Shown here: positions 34,331 through 43,206 of the stretch, in pieces
Position numbering within the stretch: the first letter of the stretch is position 1
How the letters are laid out: each line of letters begins with the position of its first letter
The notes under the pieces: generated by a model
Seen by the model: only the letters and a program-made list of their open reading frames with translations
What the model was told of the DNA's origin: nothing
Databases searched by the model: none
Assembly (NCBI GenBank): GCA_904393115.1
Contig: CAJFMX010000006.1
Span: 62,001 to 126,000 of the forward strand
Reading direction: 5' to 3'
Length of the DNA stretch: 64,000 bases
Source of the DNA: an uncultured Clostridia bacterium
Lineage (GTDB): Bacteria; Bacillota; Clostridia; Christensenellales; UBA1750
Position numbers and translations under genes: made by a program

Positions 34331-35161
34331 ATGAAGATCGCAATGTGTCAGATGCGCGTGGTCTACGGGGATGCGGACGGCAACCTCGCCCGCGCGCAGG
34401 CGTACATCCAGCGCGCCGCGGAGCAGGGCGCGGACCTCGCGCTCCTGCCCGAGACGCTCGACCTGGGCTGGGCGAATCCGGATGCCGCGCGCCTTGCGGA
34501 GCCCATCCCGGGGCCGCGCAGCCAGGCGCTGGCCGACGCCGCGCGCCGGGCCGGCATCCTCGTCTGCGCCGGGCTCACCGAGCGGTGCGGGGACAAGGTC
34601 TACAACGCCGCCGTGATCCTGGACGAGCGGGGCGAGCTCCTGCTCCTGCACCGCAAGATCAACCTGCTGACGGAGGTGGAAGGCCCGTGCTACTGCGTCG
34701 GCGACCGGCTCGGCGTCGCGCAGACGCGGTTCGGAGCGCTGGGCGTGACGATCTGCGCGGACAATTCGTCGTCCTCGCTGGTGCTGGCGGAGTCGCTCTG
34801 CCGCATGGGCGCGCAGATCGTGCTCTCGCCCTGCGCCTGGGCCGTGCCGCCGGATTGCGCCCGCGCCTACTACGGCGCGGAGTGGTACGGGCCCTATGCG
34901 CGCCTGGCCAAGCTCTATCAGGTCCCGACCGTCGGGGTGAGCAACGTGGGCGCGGTTCCCGCGGGCGCTTGGGCGGGGTGGTCCTGCATCGGCAGCTCCA
35001 TCGCCCTCTTCCCGGACGGCGTCAGCGGCGCGACCCTGCCCTATGGCGAGGACGCGGAGTGCCTGCGCGTGCTGGACGTGCCGCTGCGGGGCGAGGCGCC
35101 CTACGGCACCGCGCTCAGCGCGGAGGTGGAGCGCCGCCGGCGCGCGCTCACAGAGGCTTGA
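34331..35161 (+). CDS. Nitrilase-superfamily carbon-nitrogen hydrolase
   Basis: This 276-residue protein has the catalytic triad of the superfamily: Glu in LALLPETLDL, Lys in LLLHRKINLL and Cys in GVTICADNSSSS. An additional Glu is missing in the usual late position. Substrate amides or nitriles are unknown. Site gaggggga precedes the ATG. Its 3' end overlaps the convergent acetyltransferase gene by 14 bp, with no terminator between them. Confidence 0.9.
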   Translation: MKIAMCQMRVVYGDADGNLARAQAYIQRAAEQGADLALLPETLDLGWANPDAARLAEPIPGPRSQALADAARRAGILVCAGLTERCGDKVYNAAVILDERGELLLLHRKINLLTEVEGPCYCVGDRLGVAQTRFGALGVTICADNSSSSLVLAESLCRMGAQIVLSPCAWAVPPDCARAYYGAEWYGPYARLAKLYQVPTVGVSNVGAVPAGAWAGWSCIGSSIALFPDGVSGATLPYGEDAECLRVLDVPLRGEAPYGTALSAEVERRRRALTEA

Positions 35162-35585
35162 GGAAGCAGCGGATGTGGTTCACCTCCGCAAAGCCCATGC
35201 GGGCGTGGAACGCGGCGCTCGCCTCGTTCTCGAGCTCGCAGTCGCTGGCGAACTCCGCACAGCCCCTTTCGCGCGCCCAGGCCTCACACGCGCGCAGCAG
35301 CGCCTGCGCAAAGCCGCGGCGGCGGAAATCGGGCTCGACATAGACGCCCTCGAGATAACCCACCGGGCTGGTGGAAGAACCCTCGACGTAGTCGCGCCGG
35401 AGCTGTGCCTGCGCAAAGCCCGCGGGCGCGCCGCCCTCCTCGCAGAGGAAGAGGGCCGCGTCCGCGCAGGGGAGGAGCTGGGAAAACTCCGCAAAATGCT
35501 CCGCCTCCTCCCCGGAAAAGAGCTTGGCGGCCAGCGCGGCGAGCGCGGGCAGATCGCGCGTTTCGGCGCGGCGGATGATCGGCAT
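35148..35585 (-). CDS. GNAT acetyltransferase resembling AAC(6')-I
   Basis: This 145-residue GNAT protein resembles aminoglycoside 6'-N-acetyltransferases in arrangement: QAQLRRDYVEGSSTSPVGYL, EGVYVEPDFRRRGFAQALL (acetyl-CoA loop R-R-x-G-x-A), WARERGCAEFASD, ASAAFHARMGFAEV. In known AAC(6')-I enzymes the same segments bind acetyl-CoA and drug. Resistance activity is not shown and other amine substrates are possible. The start at 35585 has ggaggtg 8 nt upstream. Confidence 0.85.
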   Translation of the reverse strand: MPIIRRAETRDLPALAALAAKLFSGEEAEHFAEFSQLLPCADAALFLCEEGGAPAGFAQAQLRRDYVEGSSTSPVGYLEGVYVEPDFRRRGFAQALLRACEAWARERGCAEFASDCELENEASAAFHARMGFAEVNHIRCFLKPL

Positions 35586-35608
35586 GAAGAGAACACCTCC
35601 AACGTCGC

Positions 35609-35640
35609 AAAGAGGGGCGCCGGCAGAGCTGCCGGCGCCC
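35609..35640 (-). terminator. Terminator of the second acetyltransferase gene
   Basis: A 12-bp perfect stem gggcgccggcag/ctgccggcgccc is followed on the minus strand by CTCTTT. Confidence 0.8.
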
Positions 35641-35656
35641 AAGTTGTCCAAAGGGA

Positions 35657-36274
35657 TCAGAAGAGCTGGCCCGGAAGCCGCAGGCGCTCCTTGGGAGGGA
35701 AGGCTTTGTCAAAGCGCTCCAAAGCCACAGGATCGATGTCCGAAAACTCCGGGCAGAAGTGGTGGCGGCCGCGGAGGCCGGCGAGGCGCTGCGGCCCCAG
35801 CTCCAGGGCCATCAGCTCCGGATAGGAGGCGCCGTCCTGGTCGACGATGCCGAAATCCGACGCGGGCCGGAAGCCGAAGCGGGAATAGTAGGCGGGGTTT
35901 CCGGTGATCACGACGCCGGCATGCCCTGCCTCGGCGGCCTGGCGCAGCGTCATCCGGATCAGGTGCGAGCCGATGCCCTGGCCCTGGCGCGCGGGATCGA
36001 CGCTGATCGGGCCGAAGGAGAGCACGGGGAGCGCGTCCCCCTGGTCGGTCACGACGGCCGTGTGGGTGTAGAAGATGTGCCCGCGCAGCGCCGCGCCCTC
36101 CGTGCAGACGTAGTTCAGCTCCTGCGCCACGGCGGGCTTGCCGCGCATGATGTGGAGGATGTAGTGCTCGTCGCAGCCGGGCTTGTAGACGTTCCAGAAG
36201 GCCTCCCGCGTCAGCGCTTCGGCGGCCGCCCAGTCGGCCGGGGTCTCCAGCCGGTAGGTATAGCGAGTTTCCAT
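35657..36274 (-). CDS. GNAT N-acetyltransferase, YhbS-like
   Basis: This 205-residue acetyltransferase has the acetyl-CoA motif LSFGPISVDPARQGQGIGSHLI and the downstream VITGNPAYYSRFGFRPASDFG, typical of the YhbS group. The C-terminal half (PELMALELGPQRLAGLRG) is also family-like. The acceptor is unknown. The start at 36274 is supported by gaggaggag; a longer frame to 36517 runs into the next terminator. It is followed by its own terminator. Confidence 0.88.
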   Translation of the reverse strand: METRYTYRLETPADWAAAEALTREAFWNVYKPGCDEHYILHIMRGKPAVAQELNYVCTEGAALRGHIFYTHTAVVTDQGDALPVLSFGPISVDPARQGQGIGSHLIRMTLRQAAEAGHAGVVITGNPAYYSRFGFRPASDFGIVDQDGASYPELMALELGPQRLAGLRGRHHFCPEFSDIDPVALERFDKAFPPKERLRLPGQLF

Positions 36275-36404
36275 GGTCCGCTCCTCCTCAAAGGACCGGG
36301 CGCGCACAGGGGCACTCCCCCCGGCCCGCTCGGGCATGTGGACAAAGACTGTACCCCCAGTATAGCAAAGCGCAGAAAGGGCGTCAATCCTGCGCGGCGC
36401 AAAG

Positions 36405-36433
36405 AAAAGGCTCCCCGTGCGGGGAGCCTTTTT
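36405..36433. terminator. Terminator of the GH94 gene
   Basis: The stem aaaggctcccc/ggggagccttt has T-rich flanks on both strands. It lies beyond the GH94 stop, upstream of the acetyltransferase gene. Confidence 0.85.
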
Positions 36434-36449
36434 GCAGCAAGGTTTGGGG

Positions 36450-38885
36450 TTAGCCCATGACGACCTGGACCTCGTGCACGGCCTTGTCGCCGTAGACGGG
36501 CAGGACGTTGCCCGCAAGGGGCTTGCCGTCGACGGTGATGGACTTGACGCCCTTCATCACGTGATCGGGATTCGTCACGGTGATGTTGTAGGTGTCGCCG
36601 CGGAACTTGCGGGTGACGGTGAAGCCGTCCCACTTGTCCGAGATGCAGGGGTCGATCATCAGGCCGTCGTACTGCGGGCGGATGCCCAGGATGTACTGGG
36701 TGACGGAGTAGAGCGTCCAGCTCGCGGTGCCGGTGAGCCAGCTGTTCTTGGCCTCGCCCTGGCGCGGCGCATCCACGGAGGCGATCATCTGCGGGTAGAC
36801 GTAGGGCTCGGTGCGGTGCCGCTCCGAGATGTCCTCGGTGTAGGCGGGGCAGATGTGCTGGTAGGTGGACAGCGCGCGGTCGCCGCGGCCGATGATGGTC
36901 TCGGCGATGGTGATCCACGGGTTGTTGTGGCAGAAGATGCCGCCGTTCTCCTTGTAGGACGGGGGATAGGACGTGATCTCGCCCAGCTCCACGTGGTACT
37001 CCTTGTAGGTCGGGTAGAGGAGGGAGACGCCGTAGGGCGTGTCGAGCAGGTCGCGCACGGAGTTGAGCGCCTTCTCGGCCAGGCCCTCCTTGACGCCGAT
37101 GCCGGCCATGACGCAGAAGCCCTGCGGCTCGATGAAGATCTGGCCGTCCTTGTTCTCGTGGGAGCCGACCTTGTTGCCGAAGGCGTCATAGGCGCGCAGG
37201 AACCACTCGCCGTCCCAGCCGTCCTTCATGACGCGGTCGTACATCTTCTTGCACTCCTCGTCCGCAAAGGCCGCCTCGGCGTCCAGGCCGCTCATCTTGC
37301 ACAGCGCCTGGTAGTCCTCGCCCACGGCCACGAACATGCCCGCGATGAACACGGACTCGGCCACGCCGCTCTCGAAGTTGGCGGTCGTCTGGAAGGACTC
37401 GCCCGGCGTCTTGGAGAAGCAGTTGAGGTTCAGGCAGTCGTTCCAGTCCGCGCGGCCGATCAGCGGCAGCCCGTGCGGGCCGAGGTTGTCGGTCACGTGG
37501 CGGAAGGAGCGGACCAGGTGGTCGGACAAGGGCTTGGCCTTGGAGGCATCGCAGTCATAGGCGACCATCTCGTCGAGGATGGACTTGTCGCCCGTCTCCT
37601 TGATGTAGGCGGCCACGCCGAAGATCAGCCACAGCGGGTCGTCGTTGAAGCCGGAGCCGATGTCGTTGTTGCCCTTCTTGGTCAGGGGCTGGTACTGGTG
37701 GTAGGCGGAGCCGTCCTCCATCTGGGTGGCGGCGATGTCCAGGATGCGCTCGCGCGCCAGCTCCGGGATGATGTGCACAAAGCCCAGCAGGTCCTGCGTG
37801 GAGTCGCGGAAGCCCATGCCGCGGCCGATGCCGCTCTCGAAGTAGGAGGCGGAGCGGGACATGTGGTAGGTGACGGTGCACTGGTACTGGTTCCAGGTGT
37901 TGACCATGCGGTTCATCTTCTCGTCCGGGGTGACCGCCTGGTAGTTGGAGAGCTGCTCGGCAAAGTAGTCGTGGATGCCCTGGAGGGCGGCCTCAAACTG
38001 CGCGTCGGTCTGGAAGGCGTCCAGCAACTTCTTGGCGGGCGCCTTGTTGATGACGCCGGGGCACTCCCACTTCTCCTCCTCCGGGTTCTCGCAGTAGCCC
38101 AGGACGAAGAGGAAGCTCTTTTCCTCGCCGGGCTCGAGCTCGACGTGGATGCAGTGGGAGCCGATGGGCGCCCAGCCGGAGGCGATGGAGTTGCGCGCCT
38201 TGCCCGCCTTGGGCACGTCCGGCTCGTTAAAGCCGTTGTACAGGCCGATGAAGGTCTCGCGGTCCGTGTCAAAGCCGTCGATGTTCGCATTGACGGAGAA
38301 GACGGCGTAGTGGTTGCGGCGCTCGCGGTACTCCGTCTTGTGGTAGATGGTCGAGCCGATGACCTCCACCTCGCCGATGGAGAAATTGCGCTGGAAGTTC
38401 GTCATGTCGTCGTAGGCGTTCCAGAGGCAGAACTCCACAAAGGAGAAGAAGGTGAACTTCTTTTTCTTGTCCGTCTCGTTGCGGAACTTGACGCGCGTGA
38501 CCTCGGCGGTGTAGCCCAGGGGCACCACGGCCGTCTGCTCGCACAGCAGGCCGTTGCGCTTGCCGGTGATGACCGTGTAGCCCAGGCCGTGGCGGCACTC
38601 GTATTTCTCCAGGTCCGCCTTGACGGGCATCCAGCCGGGGGTCCAGAGGTCTCCGCCCTCGTTGATGTAGTAGTACTTTCCGCCCGCGTCTGTGGGCACG
38701 TTGTTATAGCGGTAGCGGGTCAGGCGCAGCATGCGCGCATCCTTATAGAAGGAATACCCGCCCGAGGTGTTGGACATCAGGGAAAAGAAGTCCTCCTCGC
38801 CCAGGTAATTGATCCAGGGATAGGGCGTATCCGGTCGGGTGATGACGTACTCTCTGGCGGCGTCGTCAAAGTAGCCGTACTTCAT
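36450..38885 (-). CDS. GH94 phosphorylase (cellobiose/chitobiose phosphorylase type)
   Basis: This 811-residue inverting phosphorylase splits a beta-linked disaccharide into a sugar-1-phosphate and a free sugar. It begins [20 protein letters not shown] as in cellobiose and diacetylchitobiose phosphorylases. Further features are [20 protein letters not shown] and the catalytic Asp in [11 protein letters not shown] (Asp480-483). The N-terminal beta-sandwich, helical linker and (alpha/alpha)6 barrel order is complete. There is no signal peptide. Cellobiose is the more likely substrate; chitobiose is possible. Ribosome site aggaggt lies 9 nt before the start. Confidence 0.92.
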   Translation of the reverse strand: MKYGYFDDAAREYVITRPDTPYPWINYLGEEDFFSLMSNTSGGYSFYKDARMLRLTRYRYNNVPTDAGGKYYYINEGGDLWTPGWMPVKADLEKYECRHGLGYTVITGKRNGLLCEQTAVVPLGYTAEVTRVKFRNETDKKKKFTFFSFVEFCLWNAYDDMTNFQRNFSIGEVEVIGSTIYHKTEYRERRNHYAVFSVNANIDGFDTDRETFIGLYNGFNEPDVPKAGKARNSIASGWAPIGSHCIHVELEPGEEKSFLFVLGYCENPEEEKWECPGVINKAPAKKLLDAFQTDAQFEAALQGIHDYFAEQLSNYQAVTPDEKMNRMVNTWNQYQCTVTYHMSRSASYFESGIGRGMGFRDSTQDLLGFVHIIPELARERILDIAATQMEDGSAYHQYQPLTKKGNNDIGSGFNDDPLWLIFGVAAYIKETGDKSILDEMVAYDCDASKAKPLSDHLVRSFRHVTDNLGPHGLPLIGRADWNDCLNLNCFSKTPGESFQTTANFESGVAESVFIAGMFVAVGEDYQALCKMSGLDAEAAFADEECKKMYDRVMKDGWDGEWFLRAYDAFGNKVGSHENKDGQIFIEPQGFCVMAGIGVKEGLAEKALNSVRDLLDTPYGVSLLYPTYKEYHVELGEITSYPPSYKENGGIFCHNNPWITIAETIIGRGDRALSTYQHICPAYTEDISERHRTEPYVYPQMIASVDAPRQGEAKNSWLTGTASWTLYSVTQYILGIRPQYDGLMIDPCISDKWDGFTVTRKFRGDTYNITVTNPDHVMKGVKSITVDGKPLAGNVLPVYGDKAVHEVQVVMG

Positions 38886-38940
38886 GGGGGTCGACCTCCT
38901 GCACGTAAAATTGAGAATGCTAGATATTCCCTTCCCCTCT

Positions 38941-38969
38941 ATCATACCGTCATTCGGAACAAAAATCAA
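38941..38969 (-). promoter_or_regulatory. Promoter of the GH94 gene
   Basis: On the minus strand, TTGATT, 17 nt and TATGAT. Confidence 0.65.
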
Positions 38970-38987
38970 GGCGCATTTGCCGCGCGC

Positions 38988-39674
38988 CTAGTCCTGGATG
39001 CGCACGCCCAGCGCCCGCGCGAGCTCCATGGCCTGCAGGGGCGTGACGACCGCGCCGCGCACCTCCGCAAGGCCGGGGCCCCAGGCGTTGCCGCCGATCT
39101 CGCAGGTGGTCAGGTCTATGCCCGCAAGGCGCGTGCCCGCAAGCTCCGCGCGCCTTAGATCGCACGCGGAAAACTCCACGCGCTTGCACTCGCGCAGGTC
39201 CCGCAGCGCCGCCTCCGTGAGGTCGCACTGGGCAAAGCGCACGTCCTGCGCCTTTGAGAGCGAGAAGTTCGCCATGCGCAGCACGCACCCGGTAAACGCC
39301 GCGCTGCGCAGGCGCGCGCCGTCCAGGTCCGCGCCCAGCAGCTTGCAGTCCACAAAGCGCACCCGCTGAAAGAACGCCTCCGAAAGCCGCGCGTTGGAGA
39401 GATCGCACCGCTCGAACACCACGTCCACAAAGCTCCCGCGCTTGAGCGAGGCCCCGCGCAGCTCGCACCCGCGCAGCAGGCACTGGCGCAGCTCGACCCC
39501 GTCGGCGCTGGCCCAGGCCGCCTCCATGCCCGAAAACAGCCAGCCCTCGAGGGGATCGTCCGGCCCGCCCTCCAGGCCGTCGATCAGCTCCAGGCCGGCG
39601 CGCAGCGCGCCCTCGTCCAGGTCCGGCCGCTGGAGCAGGGGAGCCCCGCCGTCCGTCTTTTTCTGTGTCGCCAT
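38988..39674 (-). CDS. Pentapeptide-repeat protein
   Basis: This 228-residue protein has about a dozen A(D/N)Lxx-type pentapeptide steps from about residue 60 onward, such as CLLRGCELRGASLKRGSF, CDLSNARLSEAFF, LLGADLDGARLRSAAF and CDLRRAELAGTRLAGIDL. They form a right-handed beta-helix. The N-terminal 55 residues are non-repetitive. Some relatives protect gyrase from quinolones, but no diagnostic features are visible and the role is unknown. Site gggagg lies upstream. Confidence 0.9.
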   Translation of the reverse strand: MATQKKTDGGAPLLQRPDLDEGALRAGLELIDGLEGGPDDPLEGWLFSGMEAAWASADGVELRQCLLRGCELRGASLKRGSFVDVVFERCDLSNARLSEAFFQRVRFVDCKLLGADLDGARLRSAAFTGCVLRMANFSLSKAQDVRFAQCDLTEAALRDLRECKRVEFSACDLRRAELAGTRLAGIDLTTCEIGGNAWGPGLAEVRGAVVTPLQAMELARALGVRIQD

Positions 39675-39734
39675 GCCGCATCCTCCCTTCTGTTGAAGAC
39701 GAGTATAGCACGGCGCGGGGGATTTGCCCAGCGC

Positions 39735-39760
39735 AAAAAAAGCCGCCCGGCGCGGGCGGC
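39735..39760 (-). terminator. Terminator of the LysM gene
   Basis: On the minus strand, gccgccc/gggcggc is followed by TTTTTTT. Confidence 0.85.
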
Positions 39761-39771
39761 GGCAGGCGGCC

Positions 39772-40887
39772 TCAGGACTGCGGCGGCACGCAGATCAGGC
39801 GGCCCCTGCGGAAGTCCATGGGCGTAAAGGTCGGGTTGTATTGCAGGAGCGCGGCAATCGAAACGCCGAGCGACTCGGCGAGCATGGCCGCGGTGGTGTC
39901 CGACTCCAGCTCCTGCGTGCCGGAGCCGCCCGCGCAGGTCCCGCGCGAGCCCGCGGGCGGGATGCACAGCGTTCCGCCGGCGGTGAGCTGGCCAAGATCC
40001 GTCTGGGGATTGGCCGCGGCCAGCGCCGCGTAGGAGATGTTGTAGTTGACCAGGTAGTCCACAAAGTCCGTCGAGCGGATGCGCACCGCGGTCGTGCCCT
40101 GCGCGCAGCCCTCCTCGCAGGGCACGCAGGGGATGCACAGCCGCTGGCCGATGACCAGGCGGTTGTTCGTGGTTCCGGGGTTGGCCTCCATGAGCGCCTC
40201 CAGCGTCACGCCAAAGCCCTGCGCGATCCGCCGGAGCGTGTCGCCCGGCCGCACGGTGTAGAGCGTGCCGCTCTCGCAGACCGGCGTCGCGGGCACGCTC
40301 GGCCGCACGGGAATGCCCGGCCGCACGGGGATGGAGGGGACGCTCGGCGTCGGGGTGCTCGGCTGCGGGGGCGTGGAGGGCAAGGAGGGCGTGGGCAGGG
40401 GCAGGGGGCCGGTCCCGGGCGTTGCCGGCGTCTCCGGGTCCGCGCCGGAAGCGCCGTCCTCTCCGGGCAGGGAGGGCGTGGGCAGGGCTTCCGGCCCCGT
40501 GCCGGGCTCAGCGGCGACGCCGTCCCTGGCGCTGTCCGCGGAGGAGCCGGCGTCCGCCGAGTCGGAGGGCGCGCTCGTGCCCTCGGCGGGCGCGGCGTCC
40601 CCGGCGGACGCGGCGGTCGCGGCCGAACCCGTGCCCGGCACGCAGAGAACGTCGCCCTTCTTGTAGCCGTAGGGGCTCAGCGTGGGGTTGTAGAAGAGCA
40701 GCTCGTTTACGGTGATGCCGCGCGAACTCGCGATGGAGCGCAGGGTGTCCCCCGCCTCGATGGTGTAGGGAACGTAGCCCTCCGGGCACTCGGGCGCCTG
40801 GGAATTGGTCGTGGCCGGGCGCGTGCCGTAGAGGGCGTCCATGTCCTCCTGCGTGTAAGCGGAATATGTAGGTTGCGCTTGCTTCAA
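39772..40887 (-). CDS. Four-LysM-domain protein with Pro/Ser-rich linker
   Basis: This 371-residue protein has a first LysM (YTIEAGDTLRSIASSRGITV, near residue 35-80), a Pro/Ser/Thr/Glu-rich spacer of about 130 residues, then three more LysM-like units: YTVRPGDTLRRIAQGFGVTL, VDYLVNYNISYAALAAANPQ, and TAAMLAESLGVSIAALLQYN. There is no signal peptide, like the spore-coat LysM proteins SafA/SpoVID of Bacillus, so binding to forespore peptidoglycan is a reasonable guess. It has no catalytic domain. TTG 40887 is preferred because aggag lies 10 nt upstream. The repeated C-[IV]-P ends are notable. Confidence 0.85.
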   Translation of the reverse strand: MKQAQPTYSAYTQEDMDALYGTRPATTNSQAPECPEGYVPYTIEAGDTLRSIASSRGITVNELLFYNPTLSPYGYKKGDVLCVPGTGSAATAASAGDAAPAEGTSAPSDSADAGSSADSARDGVAAEPGTGPEALPTPSLPGEDGASGADPETPATPGTGPLPLPTPSLPSTPPQPSTPTPSVPSIPVRPGIPVRPSVPATPVCESGTLYTVRPGDTLRRIAQGFGVTLEALMEANPGTTNNRLVIGQRLCIPCVPCEEGCAQGTTAVRIRSTDFVDYLVNYNISYAALAAANPQTDLGQLTAGGTLCIPPAGSRGTCAGGSGTQELESDTTAAMLAESLGVSIAALLQYNPTFTPMDFRRGRLICVPPQS

Positions 40888-40978
40888 AGCAATCCAGCTC
40901 CTCTCTGCATTTTTCAGTATCCATCCTATGAAGGGAGGCCCGGTTTGGTGCGGCCTTTTCGCGCCGCGCTTTGCCCCC

Positions 40979-41007
40979 TGTTCGCGGGCGCGGCTTTGTG
41001 GTACAAT
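40979..41007 (+). promoter_or_regulatory. Promoter of the nuclease-SNF2 operon
   Basis: TGTTCG, 17 nt and TACAAT; the -35 box is weak. Confidence 0.5.
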
Positions 41008-41038
41008 GGGAAAAATGAGAAGAGGGGAGGCGATGCGC

Positions 41039-41401
41039 ATGGGCGAGGTGCTTGCGGCGCTGCGCGCCCTGCGCGTGCCGCTCTCCATGGATGAGTACGA
41101 ATTGCAGGCGCGCGTCGCGGCCGCGCTGACGGGCGCGGGCCTGGCCTACGAGAAGGAGGCGCGCCTTGCGCCGCGCTGCCGGGCGGACTTCCTCTGCCAG
41201 GGCGGCGTGCTGGTCGAGGTCAAGCGCGGGGCCGTGCGCCGGCCGCTGCTGCTGGACCAGCTCCGGCGCTATGCCGCCCTGCCGGAGGTAGCCTCGCTCG
41301 TCGTGGTGACGGAGCGCACGGTGGACCTGCCCCGGCGCGTCGGGGGCAAGCCCTGCGCGGTGGTGGCGCTGAATCGGCTCTGGGGGGTGGCCATCGGGTG
41401 A
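41039..41401 (+). CDS. Putative PD-(D/E)XK nuclease-like small protein
   Basis: This 120-residue protein has the pattern E...CRADFLCQGGVLVEVKRG, which fits the E-D-(E)xK core of restriction-like nucleases. A helix (RPLLLDQLRRYAAL) and a strand VASLVVVTER follow. Its stop overlaps the helicase GTG (GTGA), so the two are coupled. The call is inferred from the motif and neighbour, and the gene could encode a non-catalytic partner. ATG 41039 lies 8 nt behind aggggagg; ATG 41033 is closer. Confidence 0.6.
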   Translation: MGEVLAALRALRVPLSMDEYELQARVAAALTGAGLAYEKEARLAPRCRADFLCQGGVLVEVKRGAVRRPLLLDQLRRYAALPEVASLVVVTERTVDLPRRVGGKPCAVVALNRLWGVAIG

Positions 41402-43206
41402 GCGAATACGATCCCTTTGACGAACTGCCGGAGGTGGACCTGCTGCCCGCGTACCTGCGGGCCTCGGCCGCCTCGGCCGGGAAGACGTACGGGGAATTGA
41501 GCTACAACAAGCGCTCCCGCTCCTGGGTCATCAAGGGCGAGCCCATCGTCTGCCAGATGGCCAAGCGCCTCTTCCCCGGCTGCGACGGAAAGGGCCGGGG
41601 CGTGGCGCGGTTCCCGGCCAACCGGCGCAACGCGGGCGACCTGCACTGGCTCATGCTGCGCTATCCCCTGGCCGTGCGGCCCACGGACGCCGCCCGCTGG
41701 GAGCAGGCCCTGCAGGACGCGCGCGACTATGCCGCCGCGCGGGAGCGGGCGCGCTGCGCGCCCCAGGTGCTGGACCCTTCGCCCGCCTTCTTCAGGGGCC
41801 AGCTCATGCCCTTCCAGCGCGAGGGCGCGGCGTACCTGGTCAACACGCCGCGCGCGCTGCTGGCCGACGAGATGGGCTTGGGCAAGACCGTCCAGGCGCT
41901 GGCCGCCGTGGCGGAGCTGCAGGCCTATCCGCTGCTGCTGGTGGTGCCGCCGCACCTTGTGACGAACTGGCAGCGGGAGATCCGCTCCTTCCTGCGCAAC
42001 GCGGACGGCAGCGAGCCCACGGTGCACGTGCTCCGGGGCCTGAAGCCCTACGACCTGCCCTGCGCGCAGATCTATATCGTCCACTACCTGCTGCTGCGCG
42101 GGTGGAAGCAGGCGCTGCCCAAGCTCGACTTTGCCGCCGTGATCTTTGACGAGATCCAGGAGCTGCGCCACAGCGGCACGGAGAAGTACAGCGCGGCCTC
42201 GCTCGTGGCGGAAAAGGCCCCGCGCGTCATCGGCCTGTCCGGAACGCCCATCTACAACCGCGGCGGCGAGATCTGGAACGTGATCAACATCCTGGACTTC
42301 CACGCGCTGGGCGACTGGGAGAGCTTTACGCGGGAGTGGTGCTACGGCTACGGCAACAACATCGTGGCCAAGCCCGAGCTCCTGGGCGAGACGCTGCGGG
42401 AGGAAGGCTACATGCTGCGCCGCACCAAGGACGCGGTGCTCGACCAGCTCCCGCCCAAGCGCCGCCTCGTGCAGGAGATCGACGCGGACGACGCAGTCTA
42501 CCGCGAGCTGATGATCCCCGCCATGGAGGCCCTGCGCCGCCTGCGCGACGCGCGCACGAACTTCGACCGCGCCCGCATCGAGGACGAGATCTGCCAGCGG
42601 ATGCGCAGGGCCACGGGCATGGCCAAGGCGCCGTACGTGGCGGCCTTTGTGCGCGCGCTGCTCGAGGGCGGGGAGAAGGTGCTGCTCTTTGCGCACCACC
42701 ACGGCGTGATGGACGCCTACCGCACGGCCCTGGCCGGCGCGCACCCGGTGTTCGTCACCGGCCGGGAGACCGCCGCGCAGAAGGACCGCGCTGTGGACGC
42801 CTTCATGAGCGGGAAGACGGACCTGTGCTGCATCTCCATGCGCGCGGCCGCGGGCCTCAACCTGCAGCGGGCGACCTGCGTGGTCTTTGGGGAGTTGGAC
42901 TGGTCGCCCGCGGTCCACACCCAGGCCGAGGACCGCGCCCACCGCATGGGCCAGAAGGACAGCGTGCTCTGCTACTACCTGGTCAGCCCCCGCGGCAGCG
43001 ACGCGCAGATGCAGGAGGCCCTGGGGCTCAAGGTCAGCCAGTTCGTGCAGCTCATGGGCGACACGGTCCCCTCCGAGGGGGAGGCCCTGCGCCTGCAGCA
43101 GGAGGCACGCGAGCACATCCGCATCCTCGCCGAGCAGCTCGCCCAGCGCATGGAGGCGGAACAGGCGGAAACCCGACACAAATCGAGAGGAGAAACAGCA
43201 AAATGA
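41398..43206 (+). CDS. SNF2-family DNA helicase/ATPase
   Basis: This 602-residue SWI2/SNF2 ATPase has motif I LLADEMGLGKTVQ, motif II VIFDEIQEL (DEIQ instead of DEAH), motif III IGLSGTPIYN and motif V CCISMRAAAGLNLQ. Motif VI is EDRAHRMGQKD. The N-terminal 110 residues have a HARP-like feature (YNKRSRSWVIKG, ...RFPANRRNAGD), as in SMARCAL1-type annealing helicases. There is no integral nuclease domain; the preceding small nuclease-like gene could supply it. GTG start, coupled to both neighbours (ATGA at the end). Confidence 0.9.
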   Translation: MSEYDPFDELPEVDLLPAYLRASAASAGKTYGELSYNKRSRSWVIKGEPIVCQMAKRLFPGCDGKGRGVARFPANRRNAGDLHWLMLRYPLAVRPTDAARWEQALQDARDYAAARERARCAPQVLDPSPAFFRGQLMPFQREGAAYLVNTPRALLADEMGLGKTVQALAAVAELQAYPLLLVVPPHLVTNWQREIRSFLRNADGSEPTVHVLRGLKPYDLPCAQIYIVHYLLLRGWKQALPKLDFAAVIFDEIQELRHSGTEKYSAASLVAEKAPRVIGLSGTPIYNRGGEIWNVINILDFHALGDWESFTREWCYGYGNNIVAKPELLGETLREEGYMLRRTKDAVLDQLPPKRRLVQEIDADDAVYRELMIPAMEALRRLRDARTNFDRARIEDEICQRMRRATGMAKAPYVAAFVRALLEGGEKVLLFAHHHGVMDAYRTALAGAHPVFVTGRETAAQKDRAVDAFMSGKTDLCCISMRAAAGLNLQRATCVVFGELDWSPAVHTQAEDRAHRMGQKDSVLCYYLVSPRGSDAQMQEALGLKVSQFVQLMGDTVPSEGEALRLQQEAREHIRILAEQLAQRMEAEQAETRHKSRGETAK

